From the NCBI RefSeq assembly GCF_011752975.1, contig NZ_VWWP01000005.1:62001-126000 (forward strand): 64,000 bases of DNA, given 5' to 3'. The stretch is from Chryseobacterium sp. Tr-659 (GTDB taxonomy: Bacteria; Bacteroidota; Bacteroidia; Flavobacteriales; Weeksellaceae). The position numbers and the translations under genes are program-made. The notes under the pieces were generated by a model, which saw only the letters and a program-made list of their open reading frames with translations, was not told the origin of the DNA and ran no database searches. Below, in pieces: positions 44,045-53,151 of this stretch (the stretch's first letter is position 1; each line of letters starts with the position of its first letter).

Positions 44045-44650
44045 TTAGCTATTGAAAATTTTATATTTTTTTATCGCTTTTCCTTGTCTGAGTTTTATTG
44101 AGTGAAATACTGTTGGTACATCATTAGTCCAGGTTTTCAGAATTAAAAGGATTGCAATAATCTCAGCCCTTGTCAATAATCCGACCCAGAAACAAAGATT
44201 AAACAGCAGTACAGACTTACATTCCAGGATAATCTGAATTAATGTTGCAAAGAGCAGCAAGGTCCAGATTTTCGCTCCGATAGAATGAGTAGCTACTTCT
44301 CTTCTAAATTTTAAGAAGCTAACAAGATAAATCAAGGCTTCAGCCCCTATAAGAATAATGATCTTATCAAAATTTGCCTTAAAAAAATCAGGGCATTGAA
44401 TATAAGCGGCCACACCAACTGAAATAAAGAAAATCTGATCAATTGTGGAATCAAGACGGCGGATTTTCTGCGTTGAAATATTAAGGTATCTTGCTATAAT
44501 CCCATCAAAAACATCGGTTAATAAACCAACTGACAACAAAACAATTTCTATTGTTCTATAATGATCAGGCCTGATAATACTAAAAAAGATAATCACAAAC
44601 CCGATGAAAAGCCTCGAAAAAATTAAGATAATTGGAATTTTTGATTTCAT
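44045..44650 (-). CDS. CDP-alcohol phosphatidyltransferase-family membrane protein
   Basis: 201 residues with about six membrane helices. The signature is DVFDGIIARYLN..., with D1, D2-G and A-R present, then RRLDSTID with D3 and D4 in the proper spacing. The Gly expected four residues before D3 is Ile. Members join a CDP-linked lipid head or diacylglycerol to an alcohol. The first aspartates coordinate the metal and the last one is catalytic, and all four are here, so activity is likely. The lipid product is not known. It lies 41 bp downstream of ogt. Confidence 0.8.
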   Translation of the reverse strand: MKSKIPIILIFSRLFIGFVIIFFSIIRPDHYRTIEIVLLSVGLLTDVFDGIIARYLNISTQKIRRLDSTIDQIFFISVGVAAYIQCPDFFKANFDKIIILIGAEALIYLVSFLKFRREVATHSIGAKIWTLLLFATLIQIILECKSVLLFNLCFWVGLLTRAEIIAILLILKTWTNDVPTVFHSIKLRQGKAIKKYKIFNS

Positions 44651-44691
44651 AAAAATATACTAAAAAGTGGAATTTAATTTGGAAAAGACTT

Positions 44692-45204
44692 CTAAAACAG
44701 AATCGCTTTTTCCAGCTCCAGTAATTTTTGTTTTCTCCAAATTCCGCCCGCATACCCCACTAATTCTCCGTTTGAACCGATCACACGATGACATGGGATT
44801 AAAATTGCAATTTTGTTAATTCCATTGGCAGTACCCACAGCCCGTATGGCTTTCGGATTTCCCAAGAGCTCAGATTGTTGTTTATAAGTTCTTATTTCTC
44901 CTATCGGGATTTCGCGGAGAAGCTGCCATACTTTTTCCTGAAATTCGGTTCCTGTGGTAAATATAGGAACATTGAATTGGCTTCTTTTTCCTTCAAAATA
45001 CTCTTTCAGTTCTTCTTCCAGCTGTGTAAAATGCGCATGCTCTTTTTCTGCTATATCAGCCTTCAGTATTTTTGACAAAGTCTTCAGCTGCCTTTCAATG
45101 GTTTTCCGGTCTGTGAACTCAAGCAGACAAATACCCTGATCCACAGCACAGGCGATCATCTCTCCAAGCGGCGTTTGTATTATTTTTTGATGTATGATTT
45201 CCAT
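44692..45204 (-). CDS. ogt: Methylated-DNA--[protein]-cysteine S-methyltransferase
   Basis: 170 residues, the size of Ogt. The N-terminal domain is short. The C-terminal domain has the helix-turn-helix RTYKQQSELLGNPKAIRAVG, which binds DNA, and the active site PCHRVIG, whose Cys takes the methyl group from O6-methylguanine, then GYAGGIWRKQKLLELE. It repairs alkylated bases in the cytoplasm in a single-turnover reaction. It may share a transcript with the DinB gene upstream (58-bp gap). I use ogt for the family; the species name could differ. Confidence 0.92.
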   Translation of the reverse strand: MEIIHQKIIQTPLGEMIACAVDQGICLLEFTDRKTIERQLKTLSKILKADIAEKEHAHFTQLEEELKEYFEGKRSQFNVPIFTTGTEFQEKVWQLLREIPIGEIRTYKQQSELLGNPKAIRAVGTANGINKIAILIPCHRVIGSNGELVGYAGGIWRKQKLLELEKAILF

Positions 45205-45262
45205 TCGTTTAAAATTAAACTTTTTTTGGAACTCATACTTCCTTTCTATATGTTAAAGTTGT

Positions 45263-45817
45263 TTAAACAGACTTATGATTTAAAACTCTTTTTGCCTGTT
45301 CGAGGTGTCTTGCATTATGATAAATAACAAAACGGAAGGTATCCCCCAGTTTCAGTTTGATCAGTTTGGAAATGCTGATAGCAGTTTTGGTTTTCTCCAG
45401 GTTAACATGTTGAGCGTCTTCCAGTAACTCAAGCATTTTCTCCTGTTGTCTTACAAATTTATCAACTACGTTTTTGTCCAGTTTGCTATGAATGGGATTC
45501 ATTATTTTCGGGCTTTTCATTTTGTTCAGCTTTTCTTTGGGAAGTATACTTTCTGCAAAATAATTTCCAAGAATTCCCGGTTTAAAGTCAGATTGGGAAG
45601 TATTCTTCGCCGAAGAGATTCTACGATTGATTTCTGGAAGATAAAAATCTCCATACCGGTTTAAATGCTCAATACATTCCAAAGCGCTCCAGCTGTCTGT
45701 TGAAGTCCTGAAATTCAGTTCATGGTCAGGTTTTAATAATAGCACTTCACCAAAATGCAAATGCTGCCGGGTTCTCTTTTTTAATTCATCTAACAATTCT
45801 GACGTTGACATTTTCAT
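45263..45817 (-). CDS. DinB-family protein
   Basis: 184 residues of the DinB four-helix-bundle fold: the first helix ends TDSWSALECIEHLNRYGDFYLPEI, with the first metal-ligand His in HLNRYG, and the last part FRFVIYHNARHLEQAKRVL carries the second and third His. The family binds a divalent metal and includes thiol transferases (bacillithiol-dependent) and damage-inducible proteins. The reaction here is unknown. It is followed by ogt and preceded by a Crp/Fnr regulator gene 53 bp upstream. Confidence 0.87.
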   Translation of the reverse strand: MKMSTSELLDELKKRTRQHLHFGEVLLLKPDHELNFRTSTDSWSALECIEHLNRYGDFYLPEINRRISSAKNTSQSDFKPGILGNYFAESILPKEKLNKMKSPKIMNPIHSKLDKNVVDKFVRQQEKMLELLEDAQHVNLEKTKTAISISKLIKLKLGDTFRFVIYHNARHLEQAKRVLNHKSV

Positions 45818-45870
45818 TATCTTTTTTATGCAAATATCATGATTGGATGATTCTTAAATCTTGACTGAAC

Positions 45871-46389
45871 TCAAGATTTTTTAAGTCTTGACAAGGTTTC
45901 CGGAGACATTCTGAGATAATTGGCAATGTATTTATTGGGAATTTCCTGAAAAAGCTTCGGACTCCGCTTTAAAACCCTCTCAAAACGTTCTCCGGGAGCG
46001 TTGATCAGCAAATCTTTTTCTCTTTCCAGCTGTTGCAATACCAGGTCTTCCAGTATTTTCATCCAAAATTCCATCTGCTCCTCACCAGATCTGATAAAAT
46101 TGTAAAAATCATTTTTGGAAGCCATCTGTACCGTTGTTTTTTTTATAGCCTGAATATAAAGATCGGAAGGTTTTCCTGATAGAAAAGAATCCAGTGAAAC
46201 AATAATATTTCCGGTATACCCGAAACGGATAATCCTTTCTTCTTTTTCATCCATCATAAAAATCCGTACACTTCCTTTTTCAATAAAATAAATATGAGTA
46301 TCCGTACTGCCAGAGATCTTCAGGAACTCATTCCGTCTGAATTCTTTCTTTTCCCAATGAATTCCACTTTGAAGCAATTGTTCAACCAT
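45871..46389 (-). CDS. Crp/Fnr-family transcriptional regulator
   Basis: 172 residues, somewhat short for the family (usually about 190). The cyclic-nucleotide-binding barrel (DTHIYFIEKGSVRIFMMDEKEE, IIRFGYTGNIIVSLDSFLSG) is followed by a long dimer helix and a compact C-terminal HTH (IPNKYIANYLRMSPETLSRLKK). There is no FNR-type cysteine set. The protein likely reads a small ligand; the class is typical of Bacteroidota Crp-like regulators. It may control the DinB/ogt genes downstream (inference from position). Confidence 0.87.
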   Translation of the reverse strand: MVEQLLQSGIHWEKKEFRRNEFLKISGSTDTHIYFIEKGSVRIFMMDEKEERIIRFGYTGNIIVSLDSFLSGKPSDLYIQAIKKTTVQMASKNDFYNFIRSGEEQMEFWMKILEDLVLQQLEREKDLLINAPGERFERVLKRSPKLFQEIPNKYIANYLRMSPETLSRLKKS

Positions 46390-46458
46390 TTTATTTTATT
46401 ATTTGCTTTTCCAAAGATAATGGGTAATTTTAAAGTTTTAAAACACTAATCACTGATA

Positions 46459-47310
46459 ATGCTCAAAAAAACAGGACTTTTTTTACTCCTTACTTCCGGA
46501 CTTTTAAGTTTGAAAGCTCAGCAAACCATCCCTTTCCGGATCACAAAGTACAATAATATTATTGTAAAAACACTGGTTAATAAAAAGGATTCACTGGATC
46601 TGATGTTCCAGATCGCCATGAAAGAATGCTCTATTTCTCCTGAACGAAAACAGAAAGCAGATCATATTATTTTTAAAGATGAGATCAGTGATCATAACAC
46701 GGTTCAGATCGGGAAGAAAACATTGGAAAATGTGCGCTTCTTTGATAATCAATTGACAGGAAATGAGGCTGACGGAAAGATCGGAACCGGGCTTTTTGAA
46801 GGCAAAGTATTTAAAATCGATTATGATCAGAACCGGTTTGTTATTTATGATAAGATGCCAGACTTAAAAGGCTATCAGGCCATTAAAATCATTACAGATC
46901 ATGATGGTTTTTATATTCCTGCTGATAATGTAATTGAAGGAGACCAACAGCGTGAAGCTTTTTTTGTCCTTCAATCCGGCTATTCCGGAGGGATTCTGTA
47001 CAGTAATAAATTTGCTGAAGAAAACTATCTGGACAAAAAATTGAAAATAACCGGTGAAAAAACATTGAAAAACTCTGAAGGAAAAAGTCTTATCACCAGA
47101 CAAGCAGTTCTTCCTTATTTCAAACTGGACCGTTTTGTATTTAAAAATGTTTCTGTAGGATTTTTCTCCGGAGAACTTAAAACCCAGAACGTAAATTATT
47201 TTGGCGCTGATATGCTGCGCCGATTTATCTGGATTTTTGATGCCAAAAGGGAGACAGCATACATCAAACCAAGCAAATATTTTTCAGATCCTTATTACAA
47301 AATAAATTAA
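46459..47310 (+). CDS. Exported retropepsin-like protein, catalytic motif lost
   Basis: 283 residues with a signal peptide (MLKKTGLFLLLTSGLLSLKAQ). Length and the pattern of strands match the aspartyl-protease-like protein at 27737, with two lobes and an ending FGADMLRRFIWIFDAKRETAYI. But the D-T-G is replaced by FQIAMKECS in the first lobe, and the second lobe has LQSGYSGG in place of D-S-G, so both catalytic aspartates seem missing. It may bind without cutting. It lies 20 bp upstream of a lipoprotein gene and is probably co-transcribed with it. Confidence 0.7.
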   Translation: MLKKTGLFLLLTSGLLSLKAQQTIPFRITKYNNIIVKTLVNKKDSLDLMFQIAMKECSISPERKQKADHIIFKDEISDHNTVQIGKKTLENVRFFDNQLTGNEADGKIGTGLFEGKVFKIDYDQNRFVIYDKMPDLKGYQAIKIITDHDGFYIPADNVIEGDQQREAFFVLQSGYSGGILYSNKFAEENYLDKKLKITGEKTLKNSEGKSLITRQAVLPYFKLDRFVFKNVSVGFFSGELKTQNVNYFGADMLRRFIWIFDAKRETAYIKPSKYFSDPYYKIN

Positions 47311-47330
47311 ACTCATGTTAATAAAAACTT

Positions 47331-48350
47331 ATGAAGAAGGTTAAAGCAGTATCAGCACTTTTATTTTTTCAGCTGGTCTTCATCGGCTGTCAGAAAGATG
47401 AAAAAAAGACAAGTATCAGTAGATCTGACACGTCCAATGATTCCGTAAAAATTACAAAACCGGTAGATGAAATTGATTATAAAGATTTCAACATTTTCAA
47501 TATTTCTTCCATGTCATCCATAGGAAATAACCAATTAATGGATCTTTTTATTTCTGTGTCTGATATTTATAGCGATCCTCATTCTGTTCCGGAAGAGTTT
47601 ATAAAGAACCAGAAGCAGAAATCTTTTGAACAGTTACAGTATCTTGAACTGGATGCTCCACACAGAAAAAGAATGCTTGATGGAATTCATCTTACAGAAA
47701 ATGATTCTCTGTACATGTATAACTATGAATTCAATCAACTTCAGAAAATTCCTGTAAAAAAATTAAAAGCTGCAGCTTACCTCGATGTATATGCTACAGA
47801 AGGTGAAGAAGTAGATGCCGGTTCTTATATGCTTGGTTTTCAAATTGAAGCCAATAAAAGTATAACCGACCACGATAGATATAATAATGTTATTGCCTAT
47901 TTCGGGAATAAAAATCCATTTATAGAAAATAAGATGAAGCCTATACAATGGAAAAAAGCCGATGCTCAAATTTCAAGGAAATATTTCCCTGACTCAAAGC
48001 TCAAATATGGAGAAACCCATCAGGCCCGATATGAAAATCTGACCTATTATCTCCAGGATCTTATTGAGAACGAAAATGTACTGGAACGCAGGCTGGTAGT
48101 AATGAATGATCATAACGAAAAAATATTTGAAAATTCGTTTAGCATAGCGGGCAGTGACGGAGCTGAATTCTCCCCGTTGAACGGAATCAATAGTGATGAA
48201 GCTAATCAATTTCAATGGACAGGCCGCCTTTTCAAAGGAAAGCCTCCTGTAATTTTCGGATTGATTTCACCATCTTTTGGATGCCCTTCTATTGTTTTTT
48301 TAGACAAAAAAGAGAAAGCAATGACCATTAATTGTGATAACAGGCATTAG
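47331..48350 (+). CDS. Lipoprotein of unknown function
   Basis: 339 residues with a lipobox (VFIGC, lipid Cys about 20) and an acidic, Lys-rich linker. The body is beta-rich, with a segment YMYNYEFNQLQKIPVKKLKAAAYLDVYA and a later FSIAGSDGAEFSPLNGI, and a final Cys pair (GCPSIVFLDKK, INC). I do not recognise a family. It follows the aspartyl-protease-like pseudoenzyme with a 20-bp gap and ends before a strong terminator, suggesting a two-gene envelope module. Confidence 0.7.
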   Translation: MKKVKAVSALLFFQLVFIGCQKDEKKTSISRSDTSNDSVKITKPVDEIDYKDFNIFNISSMSSIGNNQLMDLFISVSDIYSDPHSVPEEFIKNQKQKSFEQLQYLELDAPHRKRMLDGIHLTENDSLYMYNYEFNQLQKIPVKKLKAAAYLDVYATEGEEVDAGSYMLGFQIEANKSITDHDRYNNVIAYFGNKNPFIENKMKPIQWKKADAQISRKYFPDSKLKYGETHQARYENLTYYLQDLIENENVLERRLVVMNDHNEKIFENSFSIAGSDGAEFSPLNGINSDEANQFQWTGRLFKGKPPVIFGLISPSFGCPSIVFLDKKEKAMTINCDNRH

Positions 48351-48390
48351 AAGAAACTAAAATTTTCGTTTAAATTTTTAGCTATAAATA

Positions 48391-48426
48391 AAAAAGCAAA
48401 TCTGTGAGTGTACAGATTTGCTTTTT
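48391..48426. terminator. Strong bidirectional terminator
   Basis: A 15-bp perfect stem (AAAAAGCAAATCTGT / ACAGATTTGCTTTTT) with a 6-base loop, between convergent genes. Confidence 0.85.
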
Positions 48427-48430
48427 ATAA

Positions 48431-49486
48431 TTATTTCTTAGGATAATATTTATTCTTCATTTTCATGAAATAAGTTTCGGATTCTTTAAAATTATTTGTT
48501 TTCATAAATTTGAGAACAACATTCAGATAAGGTTCTGAAGGAATAAACCCTGCTCCTGTCTTCTCTGAAAACTTTTTATAATCGTCTTCAAGTTTTTGGG
48601 GATCTTTCGCTAACTGTTTGATATCAGTTCTAAACCCCTTGAAAATAAATTTCAAAGCTTCATAATTTCCCTGATAAGAAACTGTTCCGTGTGTCTCTCC
48701 CTCAAAAAAACTATGTTTATAATTCAATGAACCGTTTTTTTCTATAATTCCTTTAAACTCGTCAATGGCTTGTGTCATATCTGAATTCCAGTTTTTCTGC
48801 TGTTCCTCATTATCTGCCTGAGAAACATATAAAGATGTATTTGCAGGAAATTTTTTGTTCTTTTCTAAATATTGCTGTGTCCTTGAAATGGTAACTTTAT
48901 GATCCCACCATAAACTGGGATCATTTGCGACATAAGCATTGAAATAATCAGGATGAGAAAGAAATGTATTGATTGCGAACAACCCGCCGAAAGAATGTCC
49001 TACCAGAATAGAATAGTCCTGCGTTCTGTAATTTTTATTAATGAACGGCTTCACTTCTTCCTGCATAAATTTTACAAAGTTCTCACTTCCTCCACTGTCT
49101 GCAAAAAGGATGACATTCGGATTTACCGGGCTTTTCTTTTCAGATTTTGTAGGTGTAAGATCCCTTGTCCGTTCTGTATTTTTAATTCCTACCACAATAC
49201 ATTCCGGAATGTCAGCATAGGGAGGACGGGAAATAAAATCGGTCATTCCTGAAAAATATTCAAAGTTGATTTCTCCGTCTAAAAGATAGATAACCGGGTA
49301 TCGGGCAGGATTAATGGTATTATCATCATATGTTTTTGGAAGATGAACCCAAATTTCCCTGTTTTCATTTAAAACTTTTGAAAATAGGTTCTGCTTCTCT
49401 CCTATCACAATTTTTTCCTGTCCTTTGCCTGGTATACTTAATAAAAATAGTGAGATGTATAAAAATTTAAACAAATTGCTGCTCAT
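48431..49486 (-). CDS. Exported esterase of the Fes/IroE (esterase D) type
   Basis: 351 residues from the ATG at 49486 (MSSNLFKFLYISLFLLS). The protein is an alpha/beta hydrolase of the putative esterase family used for siderophore esters: EIWVHLPKTYDD at the start, PVIYLLDGEINFEY, the nucleophile elbow LVGHSFGGLFAI, ANDPSLWWD, and a late GETHGTVSY with the catalytic His. It overlaps the end of the PepSY gene by 20 bases, and a TonB receptor lies upstream, so releasing iron from an imported siderophore is the likely task (inference). The substrate is not proved. Confidence 0.85.
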   Translation of the reverse strand: MSSNLFKFLYISLFLLSIPGKGQEKIVIGEKQNLFSKVLNENREIWVHLPKTYDDNTINPARYPVIYLLDGEINFEYFSGMTDFISRPPYADIPECIVVGIKNTERTRDLTPTKSEKKSPVNPNVILFADSGGSENFVKFMQEEVKPFINKNYRTQDYSILVGHSFGGLFAINTFLSHPDYFNAYVANDPSLWWDHKVTISRTQQYLEKNKKFPANTSLYVSQADNEEQQKNWNSDMTQAIDEFKGIIEKNGSLNYKHSFFEGETHGTVSYQGNYEALKFIFKGFRTDIKQLAKDPQKLEDDYKKFSEKTGAGFIPSEPYLNVVLKFMKTNNFKESETYFMKMKNKYYPKK

Positions 49487-50735
49487 GGTGTGAATCTTTT
49501 CTGTGTTGATGGACATTTTTAATTTCTTTATTCTTTTTTGTTGATTTATTTCTTCTTCCCCACCAGATCAGGAATCCGGTAACAGGAAGGCTTGTACAGA
49601 TAATCCCGATGATGAATGTGAATATTTTCCCAAACATCCCGCCCCAATATCCCACATGGAGATCGAAATTCATATGTTCAATCACTTCATGCATCTGAAC
49701 TTCTTTAGGGTAATCAATTTCATTTCCCGTATATTTATTGGTTTCCATCGTTTTTCCGTTGACGAGGCTTTTTAAGCCTATAAATTTTGCAGCAGCAACA
49801 TGATAAACCGTTGCAGAATCATTTCCTGGAATACTCATTCTGAACTGTTCCGCTTCAGGAAATTTCCTGAAATTTTTATTTACGAAATCACTAAAAGACA
49901 ACGCTTTTTTCTCCGGATCAAATTTGGGTTCATACTTTTCTGCAATTGTATGAGCATCCGCTACTCCTCCGAATGCTTCCTGTGTGAGATCCGTTAAAAC
50001 TTTATAAGCCATGATCAGCCCTGTAATTGTAATAAAAACGGCAGGCAACAATGAGTAAAACCCGAAAACATTATGAAAATCATAATTCTTCCTTCGCCAT
50101 TTTGTTCCTGACTTGATCTTAAATGCCGCTGTTCTTGTTGTTTTATTCCATTTTTTAGGCCACCAGAGCATCAACCCGCTTATCAATTGAATAAAAAAGA
50201 TAATGGATGCGATTCCCACTACTGTTTTCCCAAACTTTCCGGCAAGCAGCTGTGCATGAATGTGGGCAACCACATAGAAAAACTCGTAGCTTTTCGTATA
50301 ACCTAACACTTTTCCGGTATAAGGATTAAGATAATGATAGGCAAATATCCCTCTCGGGCCACGGCCTTTCTTTTTGGCTTTTTCAATGGTTTTATCTTTG
50401 GGCGGCTGGGTTGCTGAAGCTATTCTGAAACTGCGGCCTGCATCTTTATAAGTATCAAAATAAAATGCTTTCCTGTCCGGAACCTGCTTATGAAATTGAA
50501 CAAGCAATTCTTCAGGTGTCATTTTCTTTGGATTGGCCGGAGCTTCAACATATTTGGCACTTCCGCCGCAGAAATCGACAATTTCATCGCAGAAGACAAA
50601 TATGGTCCCTGATAACGTTACAGTGAGAACGATGATCCCGGAAACCAGCCCGAGCCAGAGATGCAGCCAACCGGTAATTCTTTTGGTAAGGGATTTCCCT
50701 TGTTTTTTCTTTGGATTAGTTTTTTTATTTTCCAT
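49467..50735 (-). CDS. PepSY-associated TM helix protein (putative iron-reductase-like)
   Basis: 422 residues with four membrane helices: LHLWLGLVSGIIVLTVTLSGTIFVF near the start, two in the middle (VVGIASIIFFIQLISGLMLWW, YSLLPAVFITITGLIMAYKVL) and one near the end. Between them lie periplasmic PepSY-like parts. Conserved His residues near the helices (WLHLWLG, FHNVFGFYS, HEVIEHMNFDLHVGYWGG) fit haem or metal binding. Such proteins often sit next to TonB siderophore receptors and may reduce iron from the siderophore. It is the middle gene between the receptor and the Fes-like esterase. Confidence 0.87.
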   Translation of the reverse strand: MENKKTNPKKKQGKSLTKRITGWLHLWLGLVSGIIVLTVTLSGTIFVFCDEIVDFCGGSAKYVEAPANPKKMTPEELLVQFHKQVPDRKAFYFDTYKDAGRSFRIASATQPPKDKTIEKAKKKGRGPRGIFAYHYLNPYTGKVLGYTKSYEFFYVVAHIHAQLLAGKFGKTVVGIASIIFFIQLISGLMLWWPKKWNKTTRTAAFKIKSGTKWRRKNYDFHNVFGFYSLLPAVFITITGLIMAYKVLTDLTQEAFGGVADAHTIAEKYEPKFDPEKKALSFSDFVNKNFRKFPEAEQFRMSIPGNDSATVYHVAAAKFIGLKSLVNGKTMETNKYTGNEIDYPKEVQMHEVIEHMNFDLHVGYWGGMFGKIFTFIIGIICTSLPVTGFLIWWGRRNKSTKKNKEIKNVHQHRKDSHHEQQFV

Positions 50736-50796
50736 ATCTGATTGATATAAACTGTTTGTTGAAGAATGCGAAGGCTCAGAGATTTTACTGTTGTTT

Positions 50797-50873
50797 TTCT
50801 CTCACGCGGAGTTTGCAGATAAAGCAGATCTTAATTATAAAAATCTGCGTAATCTCTTTGATCTGCGAGAGAA
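50797..50873. repeat. Dispersed imperfect palindrome, copy 2
   Basis: From TTCTCTCACGCGGAGTTTGC to ATCTGCGAGAGAA, with internal GCAGAT / AATCTGC arms. It is the same design as the repeat at 29421-29487, and lies in the gap between the TonB receptor gene and the PepSY gene. Confidence 0.7.
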
Positions 50874-50944
50874 AAAATAAGATATATCTCCTCACTTTCA
50901 CATTCTTCAATACATTCTTATGATGTAAAACAGTTCTCTAGTTT

Positions 50945-53128
50945 CTAAAATTTAAATGCGAAATTGGCAAGAAACTCTCTTGGTTTCTGTGGCTGGCCGT
51001 AGAAGTTCCAATAGTTCTGGTTCAAAGCATTGTTCATTTTCAGACCGATTCTGTATTTTCTTTTGTCGTAGAAAATGGTAGCTCCAACGGTTGTATAGGC
51101 AGGAGCAAGGAAATGATTGGTAATGTTAATGTATGTTTTATCAACAAAATTGAATCCGGCCCCGAAGCCGAGTCCTTCATATGCTCCATCCATTATTTTG
51201 TAGCTCGTCCACAGATTGGCAACATGTTTAGGAGACCAGGCACTTCTTTTTCCGGCATCCTTACTTCTGTCATCAAATTTATTATCGTTATAGCCGTAGC
51301 CTGCAACTATATTCCAGCCTTTAACAGGATTGGCAACCAGATCCAGTTCGAATCCCTGGTTTTTGATATTTCCATCCTGGATATAAAGGTCTGGAATACC
51401 TGAAGGATCTGCAATCAGACGGTTTTTTATTTTCATATTATAATAACTTACTGTGGTTAGTAGCTTTTTACCGAACAGATCTAATTTAAATCCTGCCTCA
51501 AATTGGTTTCCCTGCTCAGGTTTGTATTCAATGAATGTATTACCTGTTCCGTCTCTCGGGTCTTTTCGTGGAGCAACATTTTTAAATCCGTTGACATAAT
51601 TAGCAAAGAATGAAATTTCATTTTTGATAATTTCATACACCAGTCCGAATTTTGGAGCGAATTGAGTCTGGGTATATTTACCACCGCCTTCTACTCCATT
51701 GGAAATGATATTATCACTCCTGTAATTATCCATTCTTAAACTCGCCATTACCAGTAAATTGTCTGTAATATTAAGAACATCTGAAGCATATACACTGAAT
51801 GTGTTTATTTTATTGATATCATACATTGTTCCGCTTCTTGGAAGGGCTTTAATAATATCTCTGGAGAGGGGTGTCCACTTTGTGGAAGAATCCAGATAAA
51901 CAACATCTGCAGGTTGATCTTTATCGCTAACAATAACCCCGTTTAAAGGATAAGGAACGAATACAGACGCGTTATTTTTCCCTACTTTATAAACAGGATA
52001 TTGGTTTTTGCTGGTTTGCTGGAAGTAATCTACCCCAACAACCAAGCGGTTTCTAAGATTTCCGATCTTAAAATCTCCTATGAAGTTCTGCTGAATATTA
52101 TCCGTTGTAATTTTATAGCTGTCGAAAGGGCGGATGCTTCTGCTGACTGAATTATTGTTCAGGTAATTTAAAACCAGGAAAATTGATTCGTTTTCATTGG
52201 CTTCTCCTCTCTGGTAAGAAGTTCTGGAAGTCCATTGATCATTGAATTTATGAGTGACTTCAGCCATGGTCACAAAATTGGTTCTTTTTGATCCTATGTC
52301 ATTACTGGTAAATGATCTGTCATAAGCTGATGCCAGGTCTTTCATGGAATGAAGGGTAAGCTTTTCAGATTGTCTCACATAAGCATTCAGCGTTTTTTCC
52401 GGTGCATGAAATTCTGTATCCAGGGTTACCGTTGTTTTATCACTGACTTTGTATAAAATACTTCCTGAGAAAAACAGTCCTTTATTGTATCCTGCATCTT
52501 GAAAAGAATCCTGTGAATAAGCGGCAACATTGAATCTTGCTAATGCTGTCTTTTCTTTATTCAAAGGAGTATTCACATCTGCTGTAATCCTGTTCATACC
52601 CCAGCTTCCGGTGGTGTAATTGATGATTCCTCCGAAATTTTCCTGCGGCTTCTTAGTTACTACATTCACTACACCTCCATAATTGGCCAGCGTTCCTCCA
52701 AATAAAGTCCCTGACGGTCCTTTTATTACTTCTACTCTTTCAACATTCGCAATCTCTGATTGTACTCTTGGATTTTGAATCAATCCGTTTCTGAAACTGG
52801 AATTGGAGCTGAAACCTCTCAGGAAAATATCATTCCCGCTGTCATTCACACTGTTGCTTACAACAACTCCAGGTGCTGATGCCATTGCCGTATTGAAATC
52901 CGTAGCTCCCATTTCACTGATAATTTCTTTGGGAACAAGGTTATAAACAGTAGGGTTTTCAAGGTTTTCCAACGGAAGCCTCGCTATGGATTCAGATTTT
53001 TTAGTTCTGTAATTGTGGGTTCCCTGAAGAGATACCGACTGTATTTCAGCCACTTTAATGGTATCTGTTTCCTGGGCACCCACCATAGCAAATGCTAATA
53101 GTGCTGCAGAAATAATTGTTCTTTTCAT
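50945..53128 (-). CDS. TonB-dependent siderophore receptor
   Basis: 727 residues. A signal peptide (MKRTIISAALLAFAMVGAQ) is followed by a plug domain: a TonB-box-like stretch, LPLENLENPTVYNLVPKEII, FNTAMASAPGVVV, IFLRGFSSNSSFRNGL and VERVEVIKGPSGTLFGG, the siderophore-receptor type. A 22-strand barrel follows, ending in REFLANFAFKF with the terminal aromatic residue. It imports ferric siderophore across the outer membrane using TonB energy. There is no carboxypeptidase-like extension. With the PepSY protein and the Fes-like esterase downstream it makes an iron uptake operon. No Fur box is obvious to the eye. Confidence 0.93.
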   Translation of the reverse strand: MKRTIISAALLAFAMVGAQETDTIKVAEIQSVSLQGTHNYRTKKSESIARLPLENLENPTVYNLVPKEIISEMGATDFNTAMASAPGVVVSNSVNDSGNDIFLRGFSSNSSFRNGLIQNPRVQSEIANVERVEVIKGPSGTLFGGTLANYGGVVNVVTKKPQENFGGIINYTTGSWGMNRITADVNTPLNKEKTALARFNVAAYSQDSFQDAGYNKGLFFSGSILYKVSDKTTVTLDTEFHAPEKTLNAYVRQSEKLTLHSMKDLASAYDRSFTSNDIGSKRTNFVTMAEVTHKFNDQWTSRTSYQRGEANENESIFLVLNYLNNNSVSRSIRPFDSYKITTDNIQQNFIGDFKIGNLRNRLVVGVDYFQQTSKNQYPVYKVGKNNASVFVPYPLNGVIVSDKDQPADVVYLDSSTKWTPLSRDIIKALPRSGTMYDINKINTFSVYASDVLNITDNLLVMASLRMDNYRSDNIISNGVEGGGKYTQTQFAPKFGLVYEIIKNEISFFANYVNGFKNVAPRKDPRDGTGNTFIEYKPEQGNQFEAGFKLDLFGKKLLTTVSYYNMKIKNRLIADPSGIPDLYIQDGNIKNQGFELDLVANPVKGWNIVAGYGYNDNKFDDRSKDAGKRSAWSPKHVANLWTSYKIMDGAYEGLGFGAGFNFVDKTYINITNHFLAPAYTTVGATIFYDKRKYRIGLKMNNALNQNYWNFYGQPQKPREFLANFAFKF

Positions 53129-53151
53129 TTTATAATTAAGTTTAGTGAGTA

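Noticed and set aside
44045..44650. Considered naming the CDP-alcohol transferase pgsA or pssA.
   Set aside because: The motif is altered and nothing in the neighbourhood shows which alcohol is used, so no gene symbol was given.
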